From Actibacterium sp. MT2.3-13A (GTDB lineage Bacteria > Pseudomonadota > Alphaproteobacteria > Rhodobacterales > Rhodobacteraceae), in the NCBI RefSeq assembly GCF_018139985.1, contig NZ_JAGSOU010000011.1:1-64000 (forward strand): a stretch of DNA of 64,000 nt. Reading direction: 5' to 3'. The notes beneath the pieces were generated by a model. The model made no database searches, was not told the DNA's origin, and saw only the letters and a program-made list of their open reading frames with translations. Positions 8,018 to 18,101 of the stretch are shown piece by piece. The position numbers were made by a program, and so were the translations under genes. How positions within the stretch are numbered: the first letter of the stretch is position 1; every line of letters starts with the position of its first letter.

Positions 8018-10199
8018 TCATCGCCGGGCCGTCGGTGATCGTGCCGATCCGCGTGGCCGGGCAGCCCTCGGCGCGCAGCGCCGTCAGCACCTCGCCAGCC
8101 CGCGCCCCCGGCACCGCCGCCAGCAGCCCGCCGGCCGTCTGCGGGTCGAGCAGCAGCGCGACCCGCGCCTCCCCCGCATCCGCCCCCGGCATCTCGGACA
8201 GGAGCGCCGCATTCTTGGGAAAGAGGGTCGAGCGGACGCCGCTTTCGGCAAGCGCCAGTGCGCCCTGCATCAGCGGCACGTCCTCAAGGGACAGCTCCGC
8301 CCCCACGCCCGAGGCGCGCAGGATCGTCAGCAGATGCCCGGCCAGCCCATAGCCGGTGACATCGGTCATCGCATGGGCCGCGGGCGCCAGCACCGCCGCC
8401 GCGCCCCCCTGCGGCGTGGCCATCAGGTCGAGCGCGGCAGCCACGTCGGCGCCTTCGGCGCGGCCCTGCATCTCGGCCGCGAAGATGGTGCCGCTGCCGA
8501 TCGGCTTGGTCAGGATCAGCGCGTCGCCGGGCCGCGCCCCCTCCAGCCCCAGCGGCGTGCCGGGATGCAGGCCGGTGACAGAGAAGCCAAGCGTCAGCTC
8601 CGGCCCAACGCTGGTGTGCCCGCCCACGAGGTCGGCGCCCGCGGCGCGAAAGGTCTCGGTCGCGGCCGCCATGATCTCGCGCAGGGTATGGGCCTGCATC
8701 CGGTCGCGCATCTTGGGCAGGATCAGCGTGGCCAGCGCCGCCTGCGGCGTGGCCCCCATCGCCCAGATGTCGCCCATCGCATGCACCGCCGCGATGCGCG
8801 CCAGCATGTAGTGATCCTCGGTGAAGGCGCGGAAATGATCCGAGGTCAGCACCTGGCACCCCGCCCCGTGACGCAGCACCGCCGCGTCGTCCCCCGCGCC
8901 CCGCAGCACGTCGTCCCGCGCCGGCGCGGCAAGCCCCGCCAGCCCCGCGCGCAGCACCTCCGGCCCCGGCTTGGCCGCGCAGCCGCCGCAGGGCATCTGC
9001 CGGTCGGCCAGCGCCTCGGCCACCCCGATGGCCGCGCCCGCCGGGATCGGCTGGGCGCTCTCCATCTCGGGCAGCTCGTGGAACATCCGCATGAACTTGC
9101 GGTCGATGTGGTTCTTCCAGCGCCACATCCAGTCGCCCTCCAGCCGCAGGCCCAGCTTGTCGGCCACGGCATGCTTGCCGCCGGTGGAGATCAGCTTGAG
9201 GTAATCGCGTTGCGGCCGGTAGCCGCGCCGCCGCCCGCCGGCCAGATCGGCGCGCAGGTTATGGGCGAGGATCGGCGCCTCGCGCACCGCAAAGACGCCC
9301 GCCTTGGGCCGCGGCGCGTGGGTAAGATGCGCGCAATCGCCCACGGCATAGATCAGCGGATCGGTGAGGCTGCGCAGGTCGGGGCCCACGTCGATGAAGC
9401 CGTCGGTCAGTTGCAGCCCGGTCCCGGCCAGCCAGTCATGCGGCCGCGCGCCCGCCACGCCCAGCACGATCCCGCCCGGCAGCGCCCCGCCGCCCTCCAG
9501 CACCACGCCCCCGGCGGTCACGCGCGCCACGCGCACGCCGGTCCGCAGGGCGACGCCATGCCGGTCGAGCTGCGCCAGCAGCGCCCGCCGCGCGCCCGCA
9601 CCGATGTCGCGCAGGGGCGTGTCGGCGGCCTCCAGCAGCGTGACCTCGGCCGCCACGCCCGCCGATTTCAGCCGGTGGGCCGAGGCCAGCGCCAGCTCAA
9701 CCCCCGCCACGCCCGCGCCGATTACCAGGACGCGCGGCGCGGCGCGGCCTTTGGCGGCGGCGGCGGCATAGGCCGCCCAGCGTTCGGCGTAGATATCCAG
9801 CGGCTTGGCCGGCACGCCATGTTCGGCAAAACCCGGCAGCGCGGGCAGGTCGGTGGTGATCCCGACATCGATCGAAGCGACGTCGTAGAAGACCGGCGCG
9901 CGCCCCTCGATCTGCACCAGCCGGGCCTCGCGGTCGATGCCCACGGCACGCCCCAGCACCAGCCGCGCACCGGCGAAACGGGCCAGCTTCACCAGGTCGA
10001 TCTCCAGATCCGAGCGCTGGTAATGCCCCGCGATCATTCCCGGCAGCATCCCCGAATAGGGCGCCGTTGGGCCGGGGTTGATCAGCGTCAGCCGCACCCC
10101 CGGCACCGGCCTCATCCCCCACATTCGCGCCACCAGCGCATGGGCATGCCCGCCGCCGATCAGAACGAGGTCTCGGGTCAGGGGGGTGGGGCTTTGCAT
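8004..10199 (-). CDS. selD: flavoprotein-selenophosphate synthetase (SelD) fusion
   Basis: 731 residues. Residues about 1-390 are an NDH-2-like FAD/NAD(P) disulfide oxidoreductase fold, with GGGHAHAL near residue 15, GAGVAGVEL near 161 and IYAVGDCAHL near 283. Residues about 400-731 are selenide,water dikinase (ATP + selenide to selenophosphate), starting at CGGCAAK (Cys404, Cys407), with GGHTSVGPELTLGF and MTDVTGYGLAGHL. The active-site residue is cysteine, not selenocysteine. The start at 10199 has AAGAGA upstream. Selenophosphate would go to MnmH next door. The flavoprotein half may reduce the selenium substrate or protect the enzyme; that is inference. Confidence 0.92.
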   Translation of the reverse strand: MQSPTPLTRDLVLIGGGHAHALVARMWGMRPVPGVRLTLINPGPTAPYSGMLPGMIAGHYQRSDLEIDLVKLARFAGARLVLGRAVGIDREARLVQIEGRAPVFYDVASIDVGITTDLPALPGFAEHGVPAKPLDIYAERWAAYAAAAAKGRAAPRVLVIGAGVAGVELALASAHRLKSAGVAAEVTLLEAADTPLRDIGAGARRALLAQLDRHGVALRTGVRVARVTAGGVVLEGGGALPGGIVLGVAGARPHDWLAGTGLQLTDGFIDVGPDLRSLTDPLIYAVGDCAHLTHAPRPKAGVFAVREAPILAHNLRADLAGGRRRGYRPQRDYLKLISTGGKHAVADKLGLRLEGDWMWRWKNHIDRKFMRMFHELPEMESAQPIPAGAAIGVAEALADRQMPCGGCAAKPGPEVLRAGLAGLAAPARDDVLRGAGDDAAVLRHGAGCQVLTSDHFRAFTEDHYMLARIAAVHAMGDIWAMGATPQAALATLILPKMRDRMQAHTLREIMAAATETFRAAGADLVGGHTSVGPELTLGFSVTGLHPGTPLGLEGARPGDALILTKPIGSGTIFAAEMQGRAEGADVAAALDLMATPQGGAAAVLAPAAHAMTDVTGYGLAGHLLTILRASGVGAELSLEDVPLMQGALALAESGVRSTLFPKNAALLSEMPGADAGEARVALLLDPQTAGGLLAAVPGARAGEVLTALRAEGCPATRIGTITDGPAMITLR

Positions 10200-10279
10200 G
10201 GGTCGATGTCTCTTGGTGACGGTGCCCTTCACCTAAACGCCCCGGGGCCCTTGGAAAAGGGGGCGCGGGGCCGCGGCGC

Positions 10280-11317
10280 TCAATAGCCCGTCATTTCCAG
10301 GTAGCCGCGCCCGGGATGCGAGCCGCCCACCCGCACGGGACCCTCCCAATAGGGAAAGAGGGTGTCCATCCAGCTTTCGGGGTTCAGCGCGCGCAGCGTC
10401 ACGTCCAGGCCGCGCCCGGGCAGTTCCACGCGCCAGCCCACGGGCAGGTCGCGCCCGGCCACCGCAGCGCGTTCCACCGGCGTCATCCGCAGCGCCCCGT
10501 CGCCGAAGGGCTCGGCCCGGCCGTCGGCGCCGATCCATGTGCCCGAGGTGTAGGTCGTGCCATCGCTCTGGCGCAGCTGGAACCCCATCAGCTTGGCCCC
10601 CTCGTCGAGATGAAGCGAAATCCAGTCCCACCCCTCCTGCGTGGCCTCCAAGGGCTGGCTGGACCATTCGCGGTCGAGCCAGCCCTGCCCGCTCACCGAC
10701 ACCGACCCCTCGGGCAGATGCAGCGTGCCGGCCACGCGGTAGAAGGGCTGCGAATAGTAATGGCTGGCCTGCCCGCCCGCCGATTTCACCGAATAGCCGC
10801 CCGCGCCCTGCGGGATCAGCGGGCCATCAGCGGAAAGGTTCAGGTCATATCCGAAATCGGCCCCGTTGGCGGTCAGCGCGATCTCCGACACATCCGGCCC
10901 CGCCATCCGCCATTCGTCGACCCAGACCTCGAAAGGAGCCGCCTGCGCCCCCGCCTGCCCCACGCCGCCGCGCGCCAGCCGTTCGGCCACGAAATGCCGC
11001 TCCGGCGTGGTCAGCGCGGCGTGACCCATCCACAGTTGCGGGCTTTGCCAGCCCTCCGCCTCACCCGGCGCCAGCGCCGTGCGGAACAGCGTCCATTGCA
11101 CGCCGTAGTCGCGCCCGTCCGCGCCGCGCAGATTGGCGGTGAGATACCACCATTCGATGCGGAAATCGGGGTGGGGGCCGTGATCGGCGGGGAATTCCAG
11201 CACCGTGCCGGGCGAGGGCGTGGCGAAGCCCTCGGCCCCGCCCCCCAGCCCGGCGAAGCCCTGCGCCCAGAGGGGGGCTGCCAGCAGCAGCCACAGGATC
11301 AGCGCCTTAACGTTCAT
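10280..11317 (-). CDS. lipocalin-like CrtC/AttH family protein, exported
   Basis: 345 residues beginning with a signal peptide ([20 protein letters not shown]). The mature part is the two-lipocalin fold of the AttH/CrtC (carotenoid 1,2-hydratase-like) family: FRIEWWYLTANLRG, HYYSQPFYRVAGTL, GWLDREWSSQPL and WDWISLHLDEGAKLMGFQLR are visible. Its start overlaps the ABC permease gene by 11 nt. Family members sit beside an FtsX-type ABC system (attEFGH arrangement), so it probably binds a hydrophobic ligand in the periplasm for that transporter. A carotenoid role is not suggested by this context. Confidence 0.85.
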   Translation of the reverse strand: MNVKALILWLLLAAPLWAQGFAGLGGGAEGFATPSPGTVLEFPADHGPHPDFRIEWWYLTANLRGADGRDYGVQWTLFRTALAPGEAEGWQSPQLWMGHAALTTPERHFVAERLARGGVGQAGAQAAPFEVWVDEWRMAGPDVSEIALTANGADFGYDLNLSADGPLIPQGAGGYSVKSAGGQASHYYSQPFYRVAGTLHLPEGSVSVSGQGWLDREWSSQPLEATQEGWDWISLHLDEGAKLMGFQLRQSDGTTYTSGTWIGADGRAEPFGDGALRMTPVERAAVAGRDLPVGWRVELPGRGLDVTLRALNPESWMDTLFPYWEGPVRVGGSHPGRGYLEMTGY

Positions 11318-13721
11318 GGGCGAAGACCTTCAACAGATCGGCTGGCGCCATGCGCGCGAGCCGCAGCGCGGGCCACAGCGCGGCGAGGCCGCCGGCCAGC
11401 AGCGCCAGCGCCCCCAGCCGCAGCCAATCGGCGGGGAAGGTGAACATCGGCAGCCGCCAGCCGAAGGCCGCCACGTTGACCACCGCCAGCAGCGCCCAGG
11501 CCAGCAGCAGCCCCACCGGCACCGCCAGAACCATGGTCAGCGCGGCCAGCATCAGCGCGCGCAGCAGCTCAAGCCGCGCCAGATGCGCCCGCGTCAATCC
11601 CAGCGCCCAGACCGGCGCCAGTTGCGGCAGGCGCATCCCCGCCAGCGTCAGCAGGCTTGTCAGCATGGCAAGGCCCGCCACACCCAGCGTCAGCACGTTC
11701 AGCGCCGCCGTGACGGTGAAGGTGCGGTCGAAGACCTGCACCGACACCGCCTTGATCGCCGCCTGATCGCGGATATTGCCCGCGGGCAGGCCGAACTCCC
11801 GCACCAGCGCCCGGGCCAGCGCGGGCGCCTCTTCGGGCGGCAGGCGCAGGGCGTGGCGCAGCCGTGGCGCCTGCGGGTAGAGCGTCGTGAACAGGCCCTG
11901 CCCCAGCAACGCCTCGCCGTGCGGGTTGCCGTAGTCGGAATAGACCCCGGCGACGATCAGCGCACCGTTTGCGCCGGGCAGGGTCAGCGCATCGCCCGGT
12001 CCCAGCCCCGCGCGCCGCGCCATCTGCTCGTTGATCAGCACAGCCTCGCCCGCGGCCAGCCGGTCCCAGACGCCCGGCAGCGCGTCGAGCAGCGGCCAGT
12101 GGTCGCGATAGGTGGCGTGATCGGCCACGCCGTATATCTGCGCGGGCGCGCCGGCGACCGGGGCCTCGATGCTCCAGACCGGCAGGACGGCCTCCACCCG
12201 CGGGGCGAGCCATTGGCGCAGGCGCGCGGCCTCCTCCTCGTCGCGGGCGGTGACGTAAAGCTCGGCCACCAGCCGCTGGTCGAGCCAGCCGAGGAAGGTC
12301 AGCCGGAAGCTCGACACCATCGTGCCCACGCCAATATTGGCCGCCAGCGCCAGCAACAGCGCCATCAACGCCAGCGAAAGCCCCGGCAATTGCTGGCGCG
12401 TGTCGGCCCAGAACCACTGCGCCAGCACACCCTTCGCGGCGCGTTCAGCCACGCCCAGCCCCAGCGCCAGAATCCCCGGCAGCGCCAGCGCCGCCGCCAG
12501 CAGCAGCGCGCCCAGCAGCGCGAACCCGGCCACCAGACCGGAGCCGAACACCGCCAGCCCGAACGCGGCCAGCCCCAGCCCCAGCGCCGCCGCCCCCTGC
12601 CGCCACAGCCCCCGCGCCGAGGCCCGCGCCCAGGCCCTCGGCTGCGCCGGCGCCAGCGGCGGCAGATGCGCGAGGCGCCACAGGCTCTGCCCCGCCGCCG
12701 CCCCGGCCCCGATCACCGCGATACCCAGCCCCCCGGCCCACCACGCGGGCCTGAGGCTGAGCGTTCCGGGCAGCGCCGCCCCGTAAAGCCCGCGCAGCGT
12801 GGCCGCCACGTCGGGCAGCAGCGCCGCGGCGATGCCATAACCCAGCGCGACCCCGGCTAGCCCCGCGATCAGCGCGAGTATCAGCACCTCGGCCATCAGC
12901 AGCCCGATCAGGCTGCGCAGCGGCACGCCCAGCGCGCGCAGGGTGCGGAACATCGGCCGGCGCTGCTCGAAGGCGAGGCCGATCGCGCCATGCACGATGA
13001 ACAGCCCCACGGCGAAGGACAGCAGGCCGAAGGCGGTGAGGTTGAGGTGGAAACTGTCGGTCAGCGCGGCGATGTCGGCCCGGGCCTGCGGCGGACGCTG
13101 GGTCAGGCCGGGGGCGATCGCCGCCAGCGGCGCGCGGCGCCTTGGCTGCTCGGGCGCCAGGATCAGGCGCGAGACCTGGCCGGACGCCTCCAGCAGGCCC
13201 TGGGCGATGCCGATGTCTGTGATCAGCAGCCCCGGCAGCACATCATCGGAGGCGATCAGGCGCGGCAGGCCGGGTTGTCCCGCCAGCGCCCTGACGGTCT
13301 GCGGCGCGGCATAACCCTGCCCGGGCGGGGTGAGGAATCCCGGCAGGTCGCCTCTCCCGGTCACCGTCTGCGGCGCTGACCCGGCGGGCGCGCTCAGCGG
13401 GTCGAGGCCCAGCACGCGCAGCTGCTGCCCATCGGTCTGCAATGCGCCCTCCAGCACCGGCGAGACCTGCCAACCCGCGCGGCGCAGCGCCACGAAAACC
13501 GACTGATCGAAGCGTTGCCCGTCGCGCGGCACGAGCTGCGCGAAGCGGTCCTGGCCCAGCATCTGCGCGGCGCGCGCGTAGCTGGCCCGCGCCTCGGCAT
13601 TGATCGCCTGCACCCCCGACCACAGCGCAGTGGCCAGCGCCAGCCCCAGCAGCAGGCTGCCGAGTTGCAGCGGGTGGCGCAGCCAGTGCGACAGCATCGC
13701 GCTGAGCGTGGCGCGGCGCAT
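11307..13721 (-). CDS. FtsX/MacB-type ABC transporter permease
   Basis: 804-residue membrane protein with an N-terminal span after [20 protein letters not shown], a periplasmic domain, an FtsX-type bundle near the middle ([21 protein letters not shown], then [21 protein letters not shown]), and a second bundle at the C terminus ([20 protein letters not shown] onward). This is the fused two-repeat architecture of LolCE/AttFG-like permeases. Start and stop overlap the ATPase gene by 1 nt and the lipocalin gene by 11 nt. MacB/LolC family members move lipids or do mechanical work on periplasmic partners rather than import; the substrate is unknown. Confidence 0.85.
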   Translation of the reverse strand: MRRATLSAMLSHWLRHPLQLGSLLLGLALATALWSGVQAINAEARASYARAAQMLGQDRFAQLVPRDGQRFDQSVFVALRRAGWQVSPVLEGALQTDGQQLRVLGLDPLSAPAGSAPQTVTGRGDLPGFLTPPGQGYAAPQTVRALAGQPGLPRLIASDDVLPGLLITDIGIAQGLLEASGQVSRLILAPEQPRRRAPLAAIAPGLTQRPPQARADIAALTDSFHLNLTAFGLLSFAVGLFIVHGAIGLAFEQRRPMFRTLRALGVPLRSLIGLLMAEVLILALIAGLAGVALGYGIAAALLPDVAATLRGLYGAALPGTLSLRPAWWAGGLGIAVIGAGAAAGQSLWRLAHLPPLAPAQPRAWARASARGLWRQGAAALGLGLAAFGLAVFGSGLVAGFALLGALLLAAALALPGILALGLGVAERAAKGVLAQWFWADTRQQLPGLSLALMALLLALAANIGVGTMVSSFRLTFLGWLDQRLVAELYVTARDEEEAARLRQWLAPRVEAVLPVWSIEAPVAGAPAQIYGVADHATYRDHWPLLDALPGVWDRLAAGEAVLINEQMARRAGLGPGDALTLPGANGALIVAGVYSDYGNPHGEALLGQGLFTTLYPQAPRLRHALRLPPEEAPALARALVREFGLPAGNIRDQAAIKAVSVQVFDRTFTVTAALNVLTLGVAGLAMLTSLLTLAGMRLPQLAPVWALGLTRAHLARLELLRALMLAALTMVLAVPVGLLLAWALLAVVNVAAFGWRLPMFTFPADWLRLGALALLAGGLAALWPALRLARMAPADLLKVFAHER

Positions 13722-14377
13722 CAGGCGATCCTCCCGCCGCTCAGATGCAGCCGCCGGTCGAGACGCGCGGCCAGACGCGCGGAATGGGTGACCATCACCA
13801 GCCCCGCGCCGGTCTCGGACACGAGTTCCAGCATCAGCGCCAGCACCGCGTCGCCGGTGGCCTCGTCGAGGTTGCCGGTGGGCTCATCGGCCAGGATCAG
13901 ACGCGGCCGCGCCGCCAGCGCCCGGCCGATCGCCACCCGCTGCTGCTGCCCGCCCGAAAGCTGTTCGGGATAGCGGCGCAGCAGCCCCTCCAGCCCCAGC
14001 CGTTCGGCCAGCGCCGCGCACCACGCCGCATCCTGCCGGCCGGCCAGCCGCGCCTGGAAGGAGAGGTTGGCCGCCACCGGCAGCGAGGGGATGAGGTTGA
14101 ACTGCTGGAACACCAGCCCGATCCTGTCGCGCCGCAGGGCCGCCCGGCCGCGGTCGTCGAGCGCGCCCAGCGCCTGCCCGTCGATCCGGATCTCGCCGGC
14201 ATCGGGCCGGTCGAGCCCGGCGCAGAGGTGCAGAAGGGTGCTTTTGCCGCTGCCCGATTCGCCGGTCAGCGCCACGCTCTCTCCGGCGGCGGCGCGAAAG
14301 CTGACGCCGGAAAGCACCCGCACCGCGCCGGCGCCGGTGCCGTAGCTTTTTTCGATATCCCGTGCCTCGAGCAGCAT
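13721..14377 (-). CDS. LolD/AttE-like ABC transporter ATPase
   Basis: 218-residue ATPase of the MacB/LolD/FtsE group. Walker A is GESGSGKST near residue 39, the Q-loop lies in [13 protein letters not shown], the signature is [15 protein letters not shown], Walker B is [13 protein letters not shown] and the H-loop is VTHSARLA. It is the first gene of the three-gene set and abuts the permease. It powers the adjoining FtsX-type permease. A copy of the interspersed CCTTCTTCTTGG element lies about 85 bp upstream. Confidence 0.9.
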   Translation of the reverse strand: MLLEARDIEKSYGTGAGAVRVLSGVSFRAAAGESVALTGESGSGKSTLLHLCAGLDRPDAGEIRIDGQALGALDDRGRAALRRDRIGLVFQQFNLIPSLPVAANLSFQARLAGRQDAAWCAALAERLGLEGLLRRYPEQLSGGQQQRVAIGRALAARPRLILADEPTGNLDEATGDAVLALMLELVSETGAGLVMVTHSARLAARLDRRLHLSGGRIA

Positions 14378-14460
14378 GCGCGCCTCCCCGTGCCTGACCC
14401 GAACCTAGTCCGCCCGCGCGCCGGGCACACCCCCTTTGCGTGGCGTGGGCGGCAGGCGGA

Positions 14461-14490
14461 GCGCCGGGAGTATTTTTTCCAAGAAGAAGG
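14461..14490 (-). repeat. interspersed element, copy A
   Basis: On the minus strand CCTTCTTCTTGG is followed by A6, TACTC and CCGGCGC. It matches copies at 25142 and 61524. This copy is in the divergent gap between the ABC ATPase gene and the AbrB-family gene. Confidence 0.7.
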
Positions 14491-14561
14491 AGGGCGGGGC
14501 AGGAGACGCTGACGGGCGGGGGCCATTGACAAATTGTCGCAGGCGGGATTTGGCTGGCTCC

Positions 14562-15575
14562 ATGTGGCCCACCTTGCGCATCCTCGGCGTCGGCGCCGCC
14601 GGCGCCGTCGCTGCGCTGGCGCTGCATGTCCCCGCTCCGTTCCTGACGGGGCCGGCGCTGTTTTCGTCGCTCGCCGCACTCGCCGGGCTGCGCGGCACCA
14701 TCCCCGACCGGCTGCGCGACGGGTGTTTCGTGCTGATCGGCGCCGGCATGGGCGCGGGCGTGACGCCGGAGGCGCTGGCCACCGCCGCGCAATGGCCGCT
14801 GACCCTGGTGATCCTGGCGCTGGCGCTGATGGTCATCTTCCTGGGTGGCGCGCGGCTGATGCGGGCGCTGTTCGGCATGGACCGGATGAGCGCCCTGCTG
14901 ACCGCCACGCCGGGGCATCTGAGCTTTGTCCTCAGCCTGACGACCGAGACCCGGGCCGACCTGCCCCGGGTGACGATGATCCAGACCCTGCGGGTGCTGT
15001 CTCTGACCCTGGCGGTGCCCTTCCTCGCGCCGCTGCTGACCGACCGGCCCCTGCCCGCGCTGGCGCCGGTGTCCAGCGTCATGCCCCTGCCCCATCTCGC
15101 GCTGGTCCTGGCACTGTCGGCCGCGGCGGGGCTGGTGTTCCAACGCCTGCGCGTGCCGGCCGCGCTGCTGCTTGGGGGCATGGCGGTGTCGGCGGTGGGC
15201 CATGCCGCGTCGCTGACCGAGGGGGCGGTGACGTCATGGCTGTCGGTGCCCAGCTTCGTGGTGATGGGCACGCTGATCGGCACCCGGTTCAGCGGGATCA
15301 CGCCGGGCATGGTGGGCGAGGCGCTGGGGGCGGCGTCGCTGCTGACCGGCTTTGCCGCGCTGGTGTCGCTGGCCGGCGCGGCGCTGGTGGCGCATCTCTT
15401 CGGCCTGCCGGTGGTTACCGCGCTGATCGCCTTTGCGCCCGGCGGCCTGGAGACGATGTTGGCGATGTCGGTGCTGCTGGACGCTAACCCTGCCTTCGTG
15501 GCCGCGCATCACGTCTTCCGCCTGTTGTTCCTGACCGTGGTGCTGCCGGTGGTGGTGGCGCGCGCGCGGCGCTAG
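14562..15575 (+). CDS. AbrB family membrane protein (ammonia monooxygenase-like, putative transporter/regulator)
   Basis: 337 residues, almost entirely hydrophobic, with about nine to ten predicted spans arranged as two AbrB repeats: LTGPALFSSLAALAGL, LIGAGMGAGVTPEAL and AFAPGGLETMLAMSVLL are the conserved elements. Family names (AbrB duplication, 'ammonia monooxygenase') are historical; real function is unclear, though E. coli AbrB has been linked to control of aidB. The start at 14562 is the only ATG giving a normal N terminus; no strong ribosome binding site is visible. It converges on ybbP with a 3-bp gap. Confidence 0.8.
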   Translation: MWPTLRILGVGAAGAVAALALHVPAPFLTGPALFSSLAALAGLRGTIPDRLRDGCFVLIGAGMGAGVTPEALATAAQWPLTLVILALALMVIFLGGARLMRALFGMDRMSALLTATPGHLSFVLSLTTETRADLPRVTMIQTLRVLSLTLAVPFLAPLLTDRPLPALAPVSSVMPLPHLALVLALSAAAGLVFQRLRVPAALLLGGMAVSAVGHAASLTEGAVTSWLSVPSFVVMGTLIGTRFSGITPGMVGEALGAASLLTGFAALVSLAGAALVAHLFGLPVVTALIAFAPGGLETMLAMSVLLDANPAFVAAHHVFRLLFLTVVLPVVVARARR

Positions 15576-15594
15576 GCATCACTCGCGCGCGCGC
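15558..15594. repeat. 11-bp alternating CG inverted repeat enclosing two stop codons
   Basis: GCGCGCGCGCG (15558-15568) and CGCGCGCGCGC (15584-15594) flank a 15-nt loop holding the stop codons of both convergent genes (TAG 15573-15575; TGA on the other strand, 15579-15581). Both arms are coding. It could act as a two-way terminator, although neither side has a U-tract. Confidence 0.6.
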
Positions 15595-18101
15595 AGCACC
15601 CGGGCGGGCCGCGCCGCCAGCGGCCGCCAGGCGAAGGCGAGCCCGGCCAGCAGGGTTGCCAGCACGCCGCCCGCGACGATGGCGAACGCCGAGGCGGGTT
15701 CGAACCGATAGCTGCTGTCCATGACGAAGACCATCACCGCCCAGCCGGCGATGCCCCCCGCGACGATCGCCACCAGACCGGCCGCCGCGCCCAGAAGCGC
15801 CGACCTCAGCGCGAGATAGGCCAGCACCTGACCGCGCACCGCGCCCACCGTCTTCAGCACCGCGGCCTCGAAGAGCCGCGCGCGCTGCCCCGCCGCGGCC
15901 GCCCCGATCAGCACGAAGAGCCCGGTGATGAGAGTCGCCCCCGCGCCATAGGTGATGGCGGCGGCGAGCCCCGAGAGCACCTCGGACACCCGGTCGATCG
16001 CGTCGCGCACGCGGATGGCGGTGATGTTGGGAAAGGCCTGCGCCAGATCGCGCAGGAGGGAGGCCTCGGCGGCTTCTTCGGCGTAGATGGTGGCGATATG
16101 GCTATGCGGGGCGCCCGCCAGCGCGGCGGGGTCCAGCACCATGACGAAGCCGATCCCGGCGGTGGAGAAATCGACCACGCGGAGGCTGGTGATCTCGGCC
16201 GTGATGTCGCGGCCGAGGATGTTGACGGTGACCCTGTCGCCGAGCTCCAACCCCATTTCCTCGGCTTCCTCGGCGGCGAAGCTCATCTGCGGGGGCCCCG
16301 AATACGCCTCGGGCCACCATTTGCCTGCGGTGATCACCGTGTTCCCCGGCGGGGTGGCGGCATAGGTCACGCCGCGGTCGCCGCGGATCACCCAGTGCTC
16401 GCCCACGGCCTCGCGCGCGGGCACGCCGTTGATCCGGGTGATGATGCCACGCAGCATGGGCGCGGTCTCGACCCGGGTGACGCCAGGGTCGCTCTCCAGC
16501 CGGGAGAGAAAGCCGGGCAGCTGCGCGGTCTGGATGTCCACCATGAAATAGGAGGGGGCGACCGCGGGCAGTTCCTCGGCGATGCCCCGGCTGAGATTGG
16601 CCTGGATCTGGCCCACCGCGGCCAGCACCGACAGCCCCAGCCCCAGCGACAGCACGACCGAGGTCGCCTCGCCCCCCGGCCCGCCGACCGCGCCCAGCGC
16701 CAGCCGCAGCGCGGTGCGCCCGCGCAGGGCCCGCGCACGCGCCCCGCGCCTGGCCAGGGCACGCGCGGCCAGCGCCGAGAGCAGCAGCAGGCCCAGCGCC
16801 ATCACAATGCCGGCCGCGGCCCAGAGGGTGAGGTGCGGCTCGCCCGAGAGCCATGTCGCTGCGCCGATCAGCACCCCCGCCAGCGCCACGGTCAGCGCGG
16901 CGACCGGCCAGCGCGGCCAGCCGCGGGCACGGCCTGAAACCTCGCGGAACAGGGCGGCTGCGCGAATCTCCCCGGCGCGCGCCAGCGGCCAGAGCGTGAA
17001 CAGCAGCGCCGTCAGCGCGCCGTAAAGCGCGGCCTCGGCCAGCTGGACGGGATAAAGGGCGAAGCGCACCGGCAGCGGCAGCCTCGCCTCGATCACCGGG
17101 GCCAGCGCCAGCGGCGCCAGCGCACCGAGAACGAGCCCGATGACGATGCCGAGAAGGGCCAGCGCCGCGATCTGGATCAGATAGGCCCAGAGGATCGTCC
17201 GCCCCTCGGCGCCCAGCGTCTTCAGCGTGGCGATGACCTCGGTCTTGCCGTCGAGATAGGCGCGCACCGCCGCCGACACGCCGATCCCCCCCACCGCGAG
17301 GCCGGCCAACCCCACCAGCACCAGAAAGGCGCCGATCCGATCGACAAAACGGGTCATGCCCGGCGCGCCGTTGCGGCTGTCGCGCCAGCGCATGCCGGTG
17401 TCGCGGAACAGTCCCTCGGCCTCCGCCTCCAGCGCGGCGAGGTCGCTGCCCGGCGCAAGGGCGAGCCGGTATTCGGTCTCGAACAGCGTGCCGGGGGCGA
17501 GCAGCCCCGCCCCCTCCAGCGCCTCCGTGCGCAGCAGCGTCGGCGGGCCGAGGCCGAAGCCGCCGCCGGCATCGTCCGGGGCGCGTTCGAGGAAGGCAGA
17601 AAGCGTGAATTCCTTGGCGCCGAGCCTGAAGCTGTCGCCCACCGCCAGCCCCAGCCGGTCGGCCAGCACCCGCGCCATGACCGCGCGGTCGCCCTCCAGC
17701 GCCCGGCCGAGCGGCATCGGCGGGTCCAGCGCGACCGCGCCGTAAAGCGGATAGGCGTCATCGACGCCCTTGACCTGGGTCAGCGCGCGCTCGGCGCGGC
17801 CCGCGCGCTCGACCACCGCCATGGAGCGGAAATCGACGATCCCGGAGACGCGCGCGGCCTTCTCGGCCATCCAGGCGCGCTCGGCCGCGTCGGCATGGCG
17901 ATAGGTGAAGGACAGCGCCGCATCTCCGCCCAGCAACGCCGCGCCTTCGGCCCGCAGCCCCTGCTGGATGCCGACCCGCACCGTGCCCACCGCGGCAATC
18001 GCCGCCACCCCCAGTGCGAGGCAGGCGAGAAAGACGTAGAAGCCGCGCAAGCCCCCGCGCAGCTCGCGCCGGGCGATGCGGGCGGCGACGGGCAGGCTCA
18101 T
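15579..18101 (-). CDS. ybbP: YbbP-like FtsX-family ABC permease
   Basis: 840-residue permease with two FtsX bundles, the first about residues 240-400 (LVGLAGLAVGGIGVSAAVRAYL, then VIATLKTLGAEGRTILWAY) and the second at the C terminus (GATLITGLFVLIGAAAAGQR, AVLKTVGAVRGQVLAYL). An N-terminal anchor (LRGFYVFLACLALGVAAIAA) and large periplasmic loops are present. It is preceded by the ATPase with a 4-nt overlap and is opposite tesA, as in E. coli ybbA-ybbP/tesA. The substrate is not established. Confidence 0.85.
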   Translation of the reverse strand: MSLPVAARIARRELRGGLRGFYVFLACLALGVAAIAAVGTVRVGIQQGLRAEGAALLGGDAALSFTYRHADAAERAWMAEKAARVSGIVDFRSMAVVERAGRAERALTQVKGVDDAYPLYGAVALDPPMPLGRALEGDRAVMARVLADRLGLAVGDSFRLGAKEFTLSAFLERAPDDAGGGFGLGPPTLLRTEALEGAGLLAPGTLFETEYRLALAPGSDLAALEAEAEGLFRDTGMRWRDSRNGAPGMTRFVDRIGAFLVLVGLAGLAVGGIGVSAAVRAYLDGKTEVIATLKTLGAEGRTILWAYLIQIAALALLGIVIGLVLGALAPLALAPVIEARLPLPVRFALYPVQLAEAALYGALTALLFTLWPLARAGEIRAAALFREVSGRARGWPRWPVAALTVALAGVLIGAATWLSGEPHLTLWAAAGIVMALGLLLLSALAARALARRGARARALRGRTALRLALGAVGGPGGEATSVVLSLGLGLSVLAAVGQIQANLSRGIAEELPAVAPSYFMVDIQTAQLPGFLSRLESDPGVTRVETAPMLRGIITRINGVPAREAVGEHWVIRGDRGVTYAATPPGNTVITAGKWWPEAYSGPPQMSFAAEEAEEMGLELGDRVTVNILGRDITAEITSLRVVDFSTAGIGFVMVLDPAALAGAPHSHIATIYAEEAAEASLLRDLAQAFPNITAIRVRDAIDRVSEVLSGLAAAITYGAGATLITGLFVLIGAAAAGQRARLFEAAVLKTVGAVRGQVLAYLALRSALLGAAAGLVAIVAGGIAGWAVMVFVMDSSYRFEPASAFAIVAGGVLATLLAGLAFAWRPLAARPARVLRARE

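Noticed and set aside
8960-9010. Selenocysteine in SelD
   Set aside because: The active-site motif CGGCAAK is encoded with normal cysteine codons and there is no in-frame TGA.
7887-10286. 799-codon open frame on the plus strand opposite selD
   Set aside because: Antisense shadow of the SelD fusion, Arg/His/Gln-rich, no ribosome binding site or known domain.
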